Origin: Thiobacillus sp. 0-1251
GTDB lineage: Bacteria > Pseudomonadota > Gammaproteobacteria > Burkholderiales > Thiobacillaceae
Assembly: GCA_001899305.1 (NCBI GenBank)
Contig: MKWL01000011.1
Coordinates: forward strand, 62,001-126,000
DNA: 64,000 nt
Direction of reading: 5' to 3'
The notes beneath the pieces are model-generated. The model was not told the origin of the DNA, searched no databases, and saw only the letters and a list, made by a program, of their open reading frames with translations. Of this stretch, positions 8,034 to 16,640 are shown piece by piece (positions within the stretch are counted from its first letter, which is position 1; each line of letters begins with the position of its first letter). The translations under genes and the position numbers were made by a program.

Positions 8034-11000
8034 TCATGTCCGCATGACGGCGAGGCCTTCCCATTCATCGATTGGGATCGGCCTGCAAAACAGGAATCCC
8101 TGGTAGGCCCGGCACTCGTTCTGCAGCAGGAAATCCCGCTGGGCCTGGGTTTCCACTCCTTCCGCAATCACCTGCAAACCCAGCGACCGGCTCATGGCCA
8201 TGATCGCCCGTACGATGGCCACATCGTTCTCGTCCTCAGGCACATCACGGACGAAGGATTGATCGATCTTCACCTGATCGAGCGGCAGGCGCTTGAGATA
8301 GGACAAGGACGAGTAGCCGGTACCGAAATCGTCCAGACAGAAACTCACGCCCAGCGCATTGAGCTGCCGCATCTGGCTGACCACGATGTCGACGTTGTCG
8401 AGCACCACGCTCTCCGTCAGCTCAAGCTTGAGCCGGGACGGATCGATGCCGCTCGCAGCCAGGCTGCGCTGCACCGTGGCGACGAAGTCGGACTGGTGGA
8501 ACTGGCGCGCACTGACATTGACCGCCATCTGCAGGAACCGAGTACGCGGATCGCGTTCCCAATCCTTGATCTGGGCGCAGGCCGTGTCCAGGACCCACTG
8601 CCCGATGGACAGGATGAGCCCGGTCTCCTCGGCCAGCGGGATGAATTCGGCCGGCGAGACCATCCCGCGCTCGGACGGAAACCAGCGCAGCAGAGCCTCC
8701 GCACCGATCAGTTTGCCGTCCTGGTTGACCTGCGGCTGGTAGTAGAGCTGGAATTCGTCCCGCTCCAGCGCCTGGCGCAACGCCGCCTCCGTCTCCATGC
8801 GCGAGTCGATGGCCGCCTGCATGGCCGGATTGAAGAATCGCGCCGTATTGCGGCCCGCTCCCTTGGCCTGATAGAGCGCCACGTCGGCCTGCTTCAGCAG
8901 CATGTCGACCGACGCGCCCTGTCCCTGGAACAGGGTCAGGCCGATGCTCGTCGTGCCCAGATATCGTGCTTCGTTGATACCCAAGGTATAGGGCTGGTTA
9001 AGTTCGAAGCGCACCTTCTCGGCGATGATTTCCGCCTGGTTGGCCGCGTATAGCGCATCCTGGCCCAGGCCTTCCAGCACCACCACGAATTCGTCGCCGC
9101 CCAGGCGGCACACGATATCCTCCTGGCGCATGTGGATGATCAGCCGCTGGGCCACTTCGACCAGTAGGCGGTCGCCGACATCGTGGCCCCGCGTGTCGTT
9201 CAAGGTCTTGAACTGATCCAGGTCCAGGATCAGCAACGCGCCGAATTCGCCGCTGCGATGGCTGGCGCTCAGTGCCTGGGCCAGCCGGTCCATCAGCAGC
9301 CGCCGGTTGGGCAGCCGGGTGAGCGCGTCGAAATAGGCCAGGTTACGGATCTGCTCCTCCACCCCCTTGCGCTCGGTGATGTCGCGCACCAGCCCCAGGA
9401 CATAGGCTTCCCCGGCGTATTCGAAATAGTTGGCATTGATTTCCACCGGAAACGAACGGCCGTCGGCAGCCGTGTGGCGGCTTTCGAAGGTCATCGTCCT
9501 GTGCGCCTTGAGCTGACCCCAGAAGGCCTGCCACTGTTCCGGTTGCGTCACGTCGCCATCGACATCGATCACCCGCAATGCCAGCAGAGCCTCGCGCGTC
9601 TTGCCGAGCGCCCTGCACGCTTCGTCGTTCACATAGTGGAAGCAACCCTGCTCGTCGGCGAGATAGGCCGCTTCCTTCACGTGGTTCAGGGCGAAATCCA
9701 CTAGGGCCAGTTGCTGGCTCGCGCGCTCGCGCTCGGTGATGTCGCGGGCGATACCGAGCACACCGAGTACGTTTCCATGCCGATCGCGCAACGGTGTCTT
9801 CACCGTTTCGAGCAGGGCCCGGCATCCATCGGCGGCGAAAGTCACCCATTCCTCGTTGCGGACCGGTTGTCCAGCCGTCATCGCTTCGCGGTCCTTCTGC
9901 TGGAAAAAACGCGCCAGAGCGGGGTCCACGAAATCGAAATCGGTCTTGCCCACGATGTCCGACTCGCGCGCACCGTACAGGCGTTCGAATGCAGCGTTGC
10001 ACATCCGGAAGCGGCCCTCCGCATCCTTGAGCCACACGAGATCGGGAACCGTCCCCAGAATCAGGTTTTTTTGCTGCTCGCTTTCTTCCAGGTTGCGGGT
10101 GACGGTTTTCAGCAGATCGTGCTCCCGCAGCAGCGTGCTTTGCCTGAACATCGCCAGCATGACGACGATGAACGCATTGACGTCGACGACATTACTGACG
10201 GTTCGGGGCACGCCCAGATGCGGGTCGGCCAGCTTGACCGCCACGCCGGACAGCACCACGGCCGCCAGCGGCAACAGGCGCAGGAAACCTTCATACCAAC
10301 GCTCCAGCGTGGGGTTGTGGGAAGGCTCGACCTTCCAGTACAACATCGCCAACCCCATGCCCATTATTGAAAAGGAGAACAGGCTGTTGAACCAGGCGCC
10401 GTCGAGGGTCGCGCCATCCAGCGCCATCAGGTTCCAGACCATCCAGCAGATCCCCGTGGCGGCAAGGGAAACCAGGAACAGCCCGTAGCTCCAGGACAAT
10501 TTCAAACGCAAGGTCGGGATCGCAATCAGGCCAATGCATGCGGCGCTAAACAGGCTGACCGGATAGGCCACCAGCACGCTCATGGCCAGCCACGTCGTAT
10601 CCCCGCGCTTGGGCAGATACAGCACCAACACCAACGTCAGGGCCGCAATGGCCAGCATTGCGCCATCCAGCACCAGGGTCTTGCGCTGGACGCGGCTGGC
10701 CATGCGGAATGCCTCAAACAGCACCCCTACTCCCACACAGGGCCCCAGCCACAAATAGAACAAATCGGACGGCGACGGAAACCCCCAATAGCCGACAGCC
10801 GCCTGCAGGTCCCAGATCATCTGGCCGGCCGCGTATCCCGTCAGCCCAACCGCAATCCATCGCACGCCCCGGGCGCTTCCCGCACGAACCCTGTGCAACG
10901 CGATCCAGGCCAATATCGCTGCCGTGACCGTACCTGCCGTCCAGTGAAGATTGTCGAAGAAACGTACCCACTGCACATCCTGGGCAAAGCGGATGCCCAG

Positions 11001-11081
11001 AACGCCGGCCAGCAGGCCGCTCAAGCCGGCGAACAACACAAGGCGGACAGGCGGCTGCCCGCCCCGGTTACCCCAATTCAT
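8034..11081 (-). CDS. Membrane PAS-PAS-GGDEF-EAL cyclic-di-GMP protein
   Basis: The 1015-residue protein has about eight membrane segments (residues 10-320), two PAS domains (about 340-450 and 455-570), a GGDEF domain (motif near residue 660) and a C-terminal EAL domain. GGDEF is intact and preceded by RQED five residues upstream, the layout of a product-inhibition I-site. The EAL part has GAEALLRW and DDFGTGYSSL, so both synthesis and breakdown of c-di-GMP look possible. The start at 11081 is set by GGAGG eight bases upstream. The PAS domains probably sense redox, oxygen or a small ligand. Confidence 0.93.
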   Translation of the reverse strand: MNWGNRGGQPPVRLVLFAGLSGLLAGVLGIRFAQDVQWVRFFDNLHWTAGTVTAAILAWIALHRVRAGSARGVRWIAVGLTGYAAGQMIWDLQAAVGYWGFPSPSDLFYLWLGPCVGVGVLFEAFRMASRVQRKTLVLDGAMLAIAALTLVLVLYLPKRGDTTWLAMSVLVAYPVSLFSAACIGLIAIPTLRLKLSWSYGLFLVSLAATGICWMVWNLMALDGATLDGAWFNSLFSFSIMGMGLAMLYWKVEPSHNPTLERWYEGFLRLLPLAAVVLSGVAVKLADPHLGVPRTVSNVVDVNAFIVVMLAMFRQSTLLREHDLLKTVTRNLEESEQQKNLILGTVPDLVWLKDAEGRFRMCNAAFERLYGARESDIVGKTDFDFVDPALARFFQQKDREAMTAGQPVRNEEWVTFAADGCRALLETVKTPLRDRHGNVLGVLGIARDITERERASQQLALVDFALNHVKEAAYLADEQGCFHYVNDEACRALGKTREALLALRVIDVDGDVTQPEQWQAFWGQLKAHRTMTFESRHTAADGRSFPVEINANYFEYAGEAYVLGLVRDITERKGVEEQIRNLAYFDALTRLPNRRLLMDRLAQALSASHRSGEFGALLILDLDQFKTLNDTRGHDVGDRLLVEVAQRLIIHMRQEDIVCRLGGDEFVVVLEGLGQDALYAANQAEIIAEKVRFELNQPYTLGINEARYLGTTSIGLTLFQGQGASVDMLLKQADVALYQAKGAGRNTARFFNPAMQAAIDSRMETEAALRQALERDEFQLYYQPQVNQDGKLIGAEALLRWFPSERGMVSPAEFIPLAEETGLILSIGQWVLDTACAQIKDWERDPRTRFLQMAVNVSARQFHQSDFVATVQRSLAASGIDPSRLKLELTESVVLDNVDIVVSQMRQLNALGVSFCLDDFGTGYSSLSYLKRLPLDQVKIDQSFVRDVPEDENDVAIVRAIMAMSRSLGLQVIAEGVETQAQRDFLLQNECRAYQGFLFCRPIPIDEWEGLAVMRT

Positions 11082-11343
11082 CGCTGGAACCTCCGCCCGA
11101 GGCGGTCGCTTCCTCACCACCCATGTTCATCCGCATCGTAATTCCCCGCAGTGTCTTTTTTCTTGTCCCTGTGGAGACGTCCTGCCTCTATCCGGCTATC
11201 GCGTCGCACAGCCGGACACAAGATTACCGGACAAACCATTCCATGAGCATGGTAATTGTGAATCTCCCCGGGCGGGCAGGGATGCGGGCCGGCAAGACCG
11301 GCAATCGGATGGGGGACCCCGGCGCCCCGCTGGAACCGGGAGA

Positions 11344-12180
11344 TCAGAGCGGCCGCGAGCCCCGGCAATCCGGATAGCGGATACAGCCCCAGAACACCTG
11401 GCCCGCGCGGCTGCCCCGCTTGGCCTTGCGCTTCACCATCCGGCTCTGGCATTCGGGGCAGAACGGTGCGCCGTTCGTCGTGATGCTGAGCGGATCCCGG
11501 AAGAACCGGGGCGGCGCGGTCACGCCACTGATCAGCGCGTGCAGCGCCTTGCCGTCCATCAATTCGATGTTCTTGCCCTTGGCAAACGCCAGCGCCTCGT
11601 CCGTGAACACGCCGGAGGTCACCACGAAACCGCCGGCTGCGCCCCGGGCTGCCATCACCCCGTAGAGTTCGCGCACGATGCTCACGCCCACGCGGATCGC
11701 CCGCCACTGCTTGCATTGCACCAGGAAAAGCTCGCCGCCCTTCTTCAAGGCCAGGTCGACCCCGCCATCGGGGCCATCGCCGCCGGTCGCCGTCACCGAA
11801 TAGCCCTTGCGCCGGAACGCCTCGCCCACCAGCGCCTCGAACTTCTTCCAGCTCATGTCATTCAGTGCGGCGTGATCCGGGCTCGTGGCCACCGTCTGAT
11901 GCAAGGTGCGCCGCGTGTAGCGGCCATAGGCGGACAGGCCCGCCCCCGCCAGGAACACGGCGGGCAGCAGATACTGCCCCACGCCGGCCAGCGTCCTGAA
12001 CATTGTCTGGTTGACGAAATCGCCCATCTTTCCGGGCGGGACGACTGCCGTCACTTCGCGGATCGCAAGGCTGTGCAGTCCGACATACGCCACCAGCGCG
12101 AGCGCCACGCCCCCCCACCAGGGGAGCTTGCCGGTGATCTCGATCAGGTCTTCAACGGGGCTTTGTTTGCGACGCGCCAT
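11344..12180 (-). CDS. Mrr-like restriction endonuclease with zinc ribbon
   Basis: This 278-residue protein has two N-terminal hydrophobic segments (about residues 20-40 and 65-85). A restriction-endonuclease-fold domain follows with DGGVDLALKK and FLVQCKQW, giving the D...QxK catalytic set of Mrr-type nucleases. The C-terminus is a topoisomerase-type zinc finger (CPECQ ... CIRYPDC). Mrr proteins cut modified DNA, but membrane-anchored versions like this one are poorly studied. It stands alone, facing away from lexA. Confidence 0.85.
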   Translation of the reverse strand: MARRKQSPVEDLIEITGKLPWWGGVALALVAYVGLHSLAIREVTAVVPPGKMGDFVNQTMFRTLAGVGQYLLPAVFLAGAGLSAYGRYTRRTLHQTVATSPDHAALNDMSWKKFEALVGEAFRRKGYSVTATGGDGPDGGVDLALKKGGELFLVQCKQWRAIRVGVSIVRELYGVMAARGAAGGFVVTSGVFTDEALAFAKGKNIELMDGKALHALISGVTAPPRFFRDPLSITTNGAPFCPECQSRMVKRKAKRGSRAGQVFWGCIRYPDCRGSRPL

Positions 12181-12389
12181 GATTTTGATTAGGTGTGTAA
12201 CGGACCCTGGATCCCTACAGCGCGAATCCGCCGACTGTATTCCTGGCCCGGAAACGCATCCGGACCGAGCGATTTTTATTGTGTCGTGCGAGAGATTACC
12301 AGCGCTTATTCAAGCCCGGTATACCGGGCGCGGCGGCTACGGCGTGAACGGCGACAGGCCGCCTTCCCCATTCGCGCCATGGATCGCGA

Positions 12390-12992
12390 TCACAAGCCAT
12401 GCCCGTTGCGGATCACGCCGACCGCGATGCCTTCGATGACCAGTTCCTGGCGGGTAAGGTCGACGACGATCGGCTCGAAATCGGGGTTTTCCGGCAGCAG
12501 CCGCACCGTGTTGCCGCGTTTCTGGAAGCGCTTTACCGTGACCTCGTCGCCGATCCGCGCCACCACGACCTGCCCCGCCCTGGGCTCGGTGTTGCGGTGC
12601 ACCGCGAGCAGGTCGCCGTCCAGGATGCCGATGTCCTTCATGCTCATGCCGCGCACCTTGAGCAGGTAGTCCGCGCGCGGATTGAACATCGCGGCATCGA
12701 ACTGGTAGTGCCGCTCGATGTTTTCCTGCGCCAGGATCGGGCTGCCCGCAGCCACCTGGCCCACGAGCGGCACCCCGCCATCACCCTTGAGCCGGATGCC
12801 GCGCGACGTCCCCGGCACCAGATCCAGCACGCCTTTCTTCGCCAGCACCTTGAGGTGCTGCTCGGCCGCATTCGGCGAACTGAAGCCGAAGTGCTGCGCA
12901 ATCTCGGCGCGCGTCGGCGGCAGGCCGGTGGTCTCCATCCACTCACGAATCAGGTTCAGGATTTCTTCCTGGCGACGGGTCAGATCTCGCAT
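12390..12992 (-). CDS. lexA: LexA repressor of the SOS response
   Basis: The 200-residue protein has the LexA winged helix-turn-helix ([20 protein letters not shown], residues 27-46) and an S24 self-cleavage domain. The cleavage pair is Ala82-Gly83; the catalytic Ser and Lys are at Ser117 (GMSMKD) and Lys154 (EVTVKRF). It represses SOS genes until RecA filaments trigger cleavage. The ATG at 12992 is used because residues before it in the longer frame are encoded by the operator region. Two perfect LexA boxes lie 18-57 bases upstream, so the gene is autoregulated. Confidence 0.97.
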   Translation of the reverse strand: MRDLTRRQEEILNLIREWMETTGLPPTRAEIAQHFGFSSPNAAEQHLKVLAKKGVLDLVPGTSRGIRLKGDGGVPLVGQVAAGSPILAQENIERHYQFDAAMFNPRADYLLKVRGMSMKDIGILDGDLLAVHRNTEPRAGQVVVARIGDEVTVKRFQKRGNTVRLLPENPDFEPIVVDLTRQELVIEGIAVGVIRNGHGL

Positions 12993-13009
12993 GAGGCTTC
13001 CTCCGGATA

Positions 13010-13025
13010 CTGTATACATGTACAG
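13010..13025. promoter_or_regulatory. LexA (SOS) box 1
   Basis: CTGTATACATGTACAG matches the CTGT-N8-ACAG consensus exactly and is nearly a perfect palindrome. It lies 18 bases upstream of the lexA start. Confidence 0.95.
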
Positions 13026-13033
13026 TATAGTTA

Positions 13034-13049
13034 CTGTATGCTTGTACAG
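13034..13049. promoter_or_regulatory. LexA (SOS) box 2
   Basis: CTGTATGCTTGTACAG also fits CTGT-N8-ACAG. Its start is 24 bases from that of box 1. Together the two sites can control lexA leftward and the small gene at 13118 rightward. Confidence 0.93.
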
Positions 13050-13117
13050 TATAAAGACTGAACTCGTAAAACGCCAATGCGCGGGCCGCACCCGCTCAGG
13101 CAAGCAGGAGAATCCTC

Positions 13118-13372
13118 ATGATGAAACTCGGAAAGATCAGCGCCCTCGCCTTCAGCCACATGAAGCGGCGCGGGATTTCCATCGACGCCCTCAACGACCT
13201 GCTCGCCAACGGACAGGTCGAAAGGCAGTTCGACGGCGCGCAGGTCATCTACCTGGACAGCCCCACCCCCGGCCCGTCCTGGGCCGGCCGGCCGACGCCC
13301 CGGCTGTATGCGGTGGTCGATGCGGCGGGCGAGGTGCTGACGGTGGAGAAGCGAGTGCGAATACGGGCATGA
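13118..13372 (+). CDS. DUF4258-like small protein, divergent from lexA
   Basis: This 84-residue protein has the pattern of DUF4258: FSHMKRRGIS, then NGQVERQFDGAQVIY, then RLYAVVDAAGEVLTVEKR. DUF4258 proteins resemble the RelE/BrnT toxin fold and are usually unassigned. CAGGAG precedes the ATG at 13118 at good spacing. The only promoter space upstream holds both LexA boxes, so SOS control is likely. A toxin role is possible but no antitoxin is visible directly beside it. Confidence 0.72.
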   Translation: MMKLGKISALAFSHMKRRGISIDALNDLLANGQVERQFDGAQVIYLDSPTPGPSWAGRPTPRLYAVVDAAGEVLTVEKRVRIRA

Positions 13373-13422
13373 GCCGATCGCCTAATGAAGCAGGAGATGG
13401 TCAATTCGCCGGCACCGTGCTA

Positions 13423-13447
13423 TATTCTGGCCAGACTAGCCAGAATA
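13423..13447. promoter_or_regulatory. Inverted-repeat operator of the vapBC-type pair
   Basis: TATTCTGGC (13423-13431) and its complement GCCAGAATA (13439-13447) form a 9-bp inverted repeat with a 7-base spacer. It overlaps a TATATT -10-like box (13421-13426) and ends 15 bases before the antitoxin start. This is the expected layout for toxin-antitoxin autorepression. Confidence 0.75.
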
Positions 13448-13461
13448 AGCAGGAGTTCATC

Positions 13462-13716
13462 ATGAACCGCGAATGGCAATTGCAGGAAGCGAAAAACAAC
13501 CTGAGCCAGCTCATCAAGGATGCCGCAAGCGGCGTCGCCCAGGTCGTCACCGTGCACGGCAAGCCGACGGCTGTGGTGGTGTCGGCGGAAGCCTACGCAA
13601 AGCTCACCCGCCCGCGTCGAGGCAAGCTCTCCGCCGCGCTGTTGCAGCCCGACCTCGCAGGCAAGGACCTGGACTTCACTCGCAGCCCGGACACTGGTCG
13701 CAACGTCGAGCTATGA
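13462..13716 (+). CDS. Phd/YefM-type antitoxin
   Basis: The 84-residue protein starts with WQLQEAKNNLSQLIKDAASG and continues with VVTVHGKPTAVVVSAEAY, the signature of Phd/YefM DNA-binding antitoxins. Its C-terminal tail should bind and neutralise the PIN toxin encoded next. CAGGAG precedes the ATG. The stop overlaps the toxin start (ATGA). The inverted repeat just upstream is the likely binding site. Confidence 0.9.
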   Translation: MNREWQLQEAKNNLSQLIKDAASGVAQVVTVHGKPTAVVVSAEAYAKLTRPRRGKLSAALLQPDLAGKDLDFTRSPDTGRNVEL

Positions 13717-14135
13717 GCTGGCTGCTGGACACCTGCGTCCTCTCCGAATACATCAGGAAATCGCCCGCGCCGCAGGTCATCGCCTGGCTGGACGAGCAGG
13801 ACGAAACCAGCCTCCATCTCAGCGTCATCACCCTGGGCGAAATCGAGAAGGGCATCCTCAAGTTGCGCACCACCGACCCTCGCCGCAGCCAGAAACTCAC
13901 CGCATGGCTGGGCAAGGTGGAACAGCGCTTCGCCGACCGCATCCTGCCCCTCGACGCCGCTGCCTTGCACGGCTGGGCGCAACTCGCCGCCCAGTCCGAA
14001 CTGGCTGGGCGCCCCCTGCCGGTGATGGATGGCCTGATCATGGCCACCGCCCAGTGCCACGGCCTCACCGTAGTCACGCGCAACGTACAGGATTTCGGCC
14101 TGCTTCCGCAGGTATTCAATCCCTGGGCCCTGTAA
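13713..14135 (+). CDS. vapC: VapC-type PIN-domain ribonuclease toxin
   Basis: This 140-residue PIN protein carries the acidic metal-binding residues Asp6 (LLDTCVLSEY), Glu43 (LGEIEKG), Asp106 (VMDGLIMATA) and Asp127 (TRNVQDF). VapC toxins cut tRNA or rRNA when released from the antitoxin. The ATG overlaps the antitoxin stop codon, giving coupled translation. It closely resembles the FitB/VapC branch that pairs with Phd-type antitoxins. Confidence 0.92.
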   Translation: MSWLLDTCVLSEYIRKSPAPQVIAWLDEQDETSLHLSVITLGEIEKGILKLRTTDPRRSQKLTAWLGKVEQRFADRILPLDAAALHGWAQLAAQSELAGRPLPVMDGLIMATAQCHGLTVVTRNVQDFGLLPQVFNPWAL

Positions 14136-14153
14136 GCGGCGCATCGGTATTTA

Positions 14154-14201
14154 CCCTCGCTTGTTATTCCGAGGGTTGGACCAGGACGCCCCCGCTTGTT
14201 G
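14154..14201 (+). repeat. Copy A of a ~50-bp sequence also found near 24725
   Basis: This stretch starts CCCTCGCTTGTTATTCCG and aligns in the same orientation with 24727-24781 over about 48 positions, at roughly three quarters identity by eye. The first 18 bases differ at one position. The two copies sit near the edges of the accessory region. It could be a mobile-element or recombination remnant, or chance plus weak similarity. Confidence 0.4.
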
Positions 14202-14293
14202 ACTCCACCCTATCCACCCGGATTTGATGCGCAGGCAGGTACTATTACACTTCTGCCTCGCAGCGAGCCCGCGCTCGCAACGCCCCCGTGCCG

Positions 14294-16189
14294 ATGAACC
14301 GACCGCTTCAGGAACGCCGATCCCGCTCCATGCCGTCTCCCGACTTCACGCCCGCCACGCCGGCCCTGCAGGGTTGCATCGCGTGTTATTCCGGCGCGAT
14401 TCCCGCTCTGGCCGAACTCGGCAAGCGTCTTGCCGCCACCCGTGACGCCGATGCGCTGATCGACCTCTACGAACAGTGCTACCCCTTGCTGGAACAAGCC
14501 ATGTGGGCCGACGGCGCGGACTTCCACCCGCTGCTGGCGAGCTACCAGGCCCTGTTCCGCGAACAGGAGGCGCTGATTGCCCAACGCTGCAAGCATGGTC
14601 AAGTCAGCGACGACCGCCACCGCTTCATCCTCAGCATCCCGGTGGCGGATCGCCCGTCGCACCTGCGCGCCTGCCTCGAAAGCATCGTCCAGGTGTGCAC
14701 GCTGTTCGACTACGGCGGCCACACGTCCGGCCAGTGGGACAAGCTCCAGATCGTCGTCAGCGAAGACAGCCGCGACGAAGCCAACATCCGCCGCCATATC
14801 GAGCTGGTCGACGAATACCGGCGGAAAGGCCTGCAGGTCATCCACTTCGGCCTCGCCGAGCAATACGACCTGCTGCACGCGCTGCCGCCGCAGACGCGTG
14901 AACGGCTGGGCACGCTGCTCACCACCCAGCCGCGCGACCGGTTCTGGCTCAAGGGCCAGGCCGCCAACCGCAACCTCAGCTACCTCAAGTGCCTGCAGCT
15001 CACCGAAGACAGGCGCAACACGCTCTACTACCTGATCGACAGCGACCAATCGCTGTGCGTGAACCGGCAGACCGCCGCCGGTGAGGAGGCGGTCTACGCG
15101 CTGAACTACTTTCACGCCATCGACAAGATCTTCCGCAGCACCGACACCCTCATGCTCACCGGCAAGATGGTCGGCGACCCGCCCGTGTCGCCTGCGGTGA
15201 TGGCCGCGAATTTCCTCGACGACGTGACCGCCTTCTTCACCCGCCTGGCCACCCTGTCCGCCGACGAAGCCTGCCAGTTTCACGACCTGCCCACGCAGCC
15301 GGTGGGCGACGCCGCCTATCACGACATGGCCAAGCTGTTCGGATTCGAGAACCAGCCGGCGACCTTCCCCTATGCCTGCCGCCTCGCCGGCGCGCACGAT
15401 CACGTCGCCTGCCTCGCGGATTTTGCCCAGCGGCTCAACGCCTTCTTCTTCGGCGAGCACCTCACGCGCAAGACGGGGTTTGCCTACGGCAGCGGCTTCA
15501 CGCAGCTTGCGCCTGCGCGCACGGTCTATCCCGGCAACTACATCGTCAACTACGCCGGGCTCAAATACGTCATCCCCTTCGGCCACCTGCGCCTGCGCAT
15601 GTCCGGCCCCACCGCCGGACGGCTGATCGCCGCCGAAATCGGCCCCCGCTTCGCCTCCTTCAACATGCCCAACCTGCACCGCCGCACCACCAAGGCGGGC
15701 CTCGGCGACGACTTCCGTCCCGGCGTGGAACTGGGCGAGGCGAGCGTGGACGTCTCCAACGAATTCGAGCGCCAGTTCTTCGGCGACCTGATGCTGTTTT
15801 CCACCGAGGAACTGGTGAAGCGCGCCGACGTGACCCGCCCCTTTGCCCAGGACGCGATCGAAGCCGTCGTCGCGCAGAAGGAAGCCGAACTGCTCGCGCT
15901 ATACCAGCAGAAGCACGACACCATCGCCGCGCGCAACCGACAGCTGGACGACCTCGTCTTCCGCGCCGGCCATTGGTGGCTGCAGGCCGCCGAACAGGCG
16001 CCCGCCCTCGCCCATGCGCTGCGGCAGGTGCGCGCCTTCATCGACAACATCGACCGCAACTTCGGCGAGCAGGCGCTGGCCTGGCGCCAGATCCAGTCCG
16101 CCGAGCATCGCGCCGAACGCAAGCGGCAGATCGTCGAGGCCTTGATGAACTACCGCGCCGAGCGGGATGCGTGGGACAGCCTGTTCTGA
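14294..16189 (+). CDS. Large GT-A-like (glycosyltransferase-type) protein, unassigned
   Basis: A soluble 631-residue protein with no signal or membrane segment. Its middle looks like a GT-A fold: RFILSIPVADRPSHLRACLE resembles the start of family 2 transferases, IVVSEDSRDEANIRRHIE follows, and YYLIDSDQSL offers a DxD-type metal site. The C-terminal third is helical. It could glycosylate a surface molecule, and the sulfotransferase-like gene nearby would suit that, but the substrate is unknown. The longer frame begins at a GTG (14288), so the ATG at 14294 is used; Met at 14330 is also possible. Confidence 0.6.
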   Translation: MNRPLQERRSRSMPSPDFTPATPALQGCIACYSGAIPALAELGKRLAATRDADALIDLYEQCYPLLEQAMWADGADFHPLLASYQALFREQEALIAQRCKHGQVSDDRHRFILSIPVADRPSHLRACLESIVQVCTLFDYGGHTSGQWDKLQIVVSEDSRDEANIRRHIELVDEYRRKGLQVIHFGLAEQYDLLHALPPQTRERLGTLLTTQPRDRFWLKGQAANRNLSYLKCLQLTEDRRNTLYYLIDSDQSLCVNRQTAAGEEAVYALNYFHAIDKIFRSTDTLMLTGKMVGDPPVSPAVMAANFLDDVTAFFTRLATLSADEACQFHDLPTQPVGDAAYHDMAKLFGFENQPATFPYACRLAGAHDHVACLADFAQRLNAFFFGEHLTRKTGFAYGSGFTQLAPARTVYPGNYIVNYAGLKYVIPFGHLRLRMSGPTAGRLIAAEIGPRFASFNMPNLHRRTTKAGLGDDFRPGVELGEASVDVSNEFERQFFGDLMLFSTEELVKRADVTRPFAQDAIEAVVAQKEAELLALYQQKHDTIAARNRQLDDLVFRAGHWWLQAAEQAPALAHALRQVRAFIDNIDRNFGEQALAWRQIQSAEHRAERKRQIVEALMNYRAERDAWDSLF

Positions 16190-16195
16190 CACCGG

Positions 16196-16640
16196 CTTGT
16201 CCTTCGACAGGCCCCCTTCGACAAGCTTGTCCTGAGCGAAGCCATAGGGCATATGCGGAATCCATCCCTTGCCGTTCGCCCTGAGCTCGTCGAAGGGCTG
16301 CCGTGAATCGTCGAATCGGGGCTGCTCCGCGATTGGCCCCTGACATGGCCAGAATGTGGTTCGACAGGCCTGTCCTGAGCTGCGTCGAAGGGCTCACCAC
16401 GAATGGCACTACTGTCAGCACCCGGCACTCAGCACACCAACGAACTCACCAAGGCACCCCAACTAAGCCCGTTCACCCTGAGCCCTTCGGCTTCGCTCAG
16501 GACAGGCTTGTCTAAGGACATGAGCGGAATCAATCTCTTGCCGTTCGTCCTGATCTCAGCGATTCCTTTTCTTGCCGTTCGTCCTGAACCTTAGCGATTC
16601 CTTTTCTTGCCGTTCGTCCTGAGCCTGTCGAAGGACTTGT
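16196..16640. repeat. Field of REP-like repeats (CTTCGACAGG/CCTGAGC type)
   Basis: This gene-free 445-bp stretch is packed with fragments of one palindromic repeat, containing variants of CCTTCGACAGGC, GTCCTGAGC, CGTCGAAGGG and CCGTTCGTCCTGA in both orientations. At 16537, 16571 and 16606 the motif CTTGCCGTTCGTCCTGA recurs at 34-35 base spacing, forming a short tandem array. Such extragenic repeats are common in betaproteobacteria and may stabilise mRNA ends or attract RAYT transposases. More copies lie at 32310-32450. Confidence 0.85.

Noticed and set aside
11082-11343. Additional small gene between the GGDEF-EAL gene and the Mrr-like gene
   Set aside because: Short frames here lack a ribosome-binding site and a recognisable protein pattern; treated as promoter and spacer DNA.
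12193-12389. Small gene downstream of lexA
   Set aside because: Frames are Arg/Pro-rich, extend into the lexA antisense strand and have no start signal.
16525-16640. CRISPR array
   Set aside because: The 34-35 base spacing comes from a tandem repeat with no unique spacers and no cas genes nearby.
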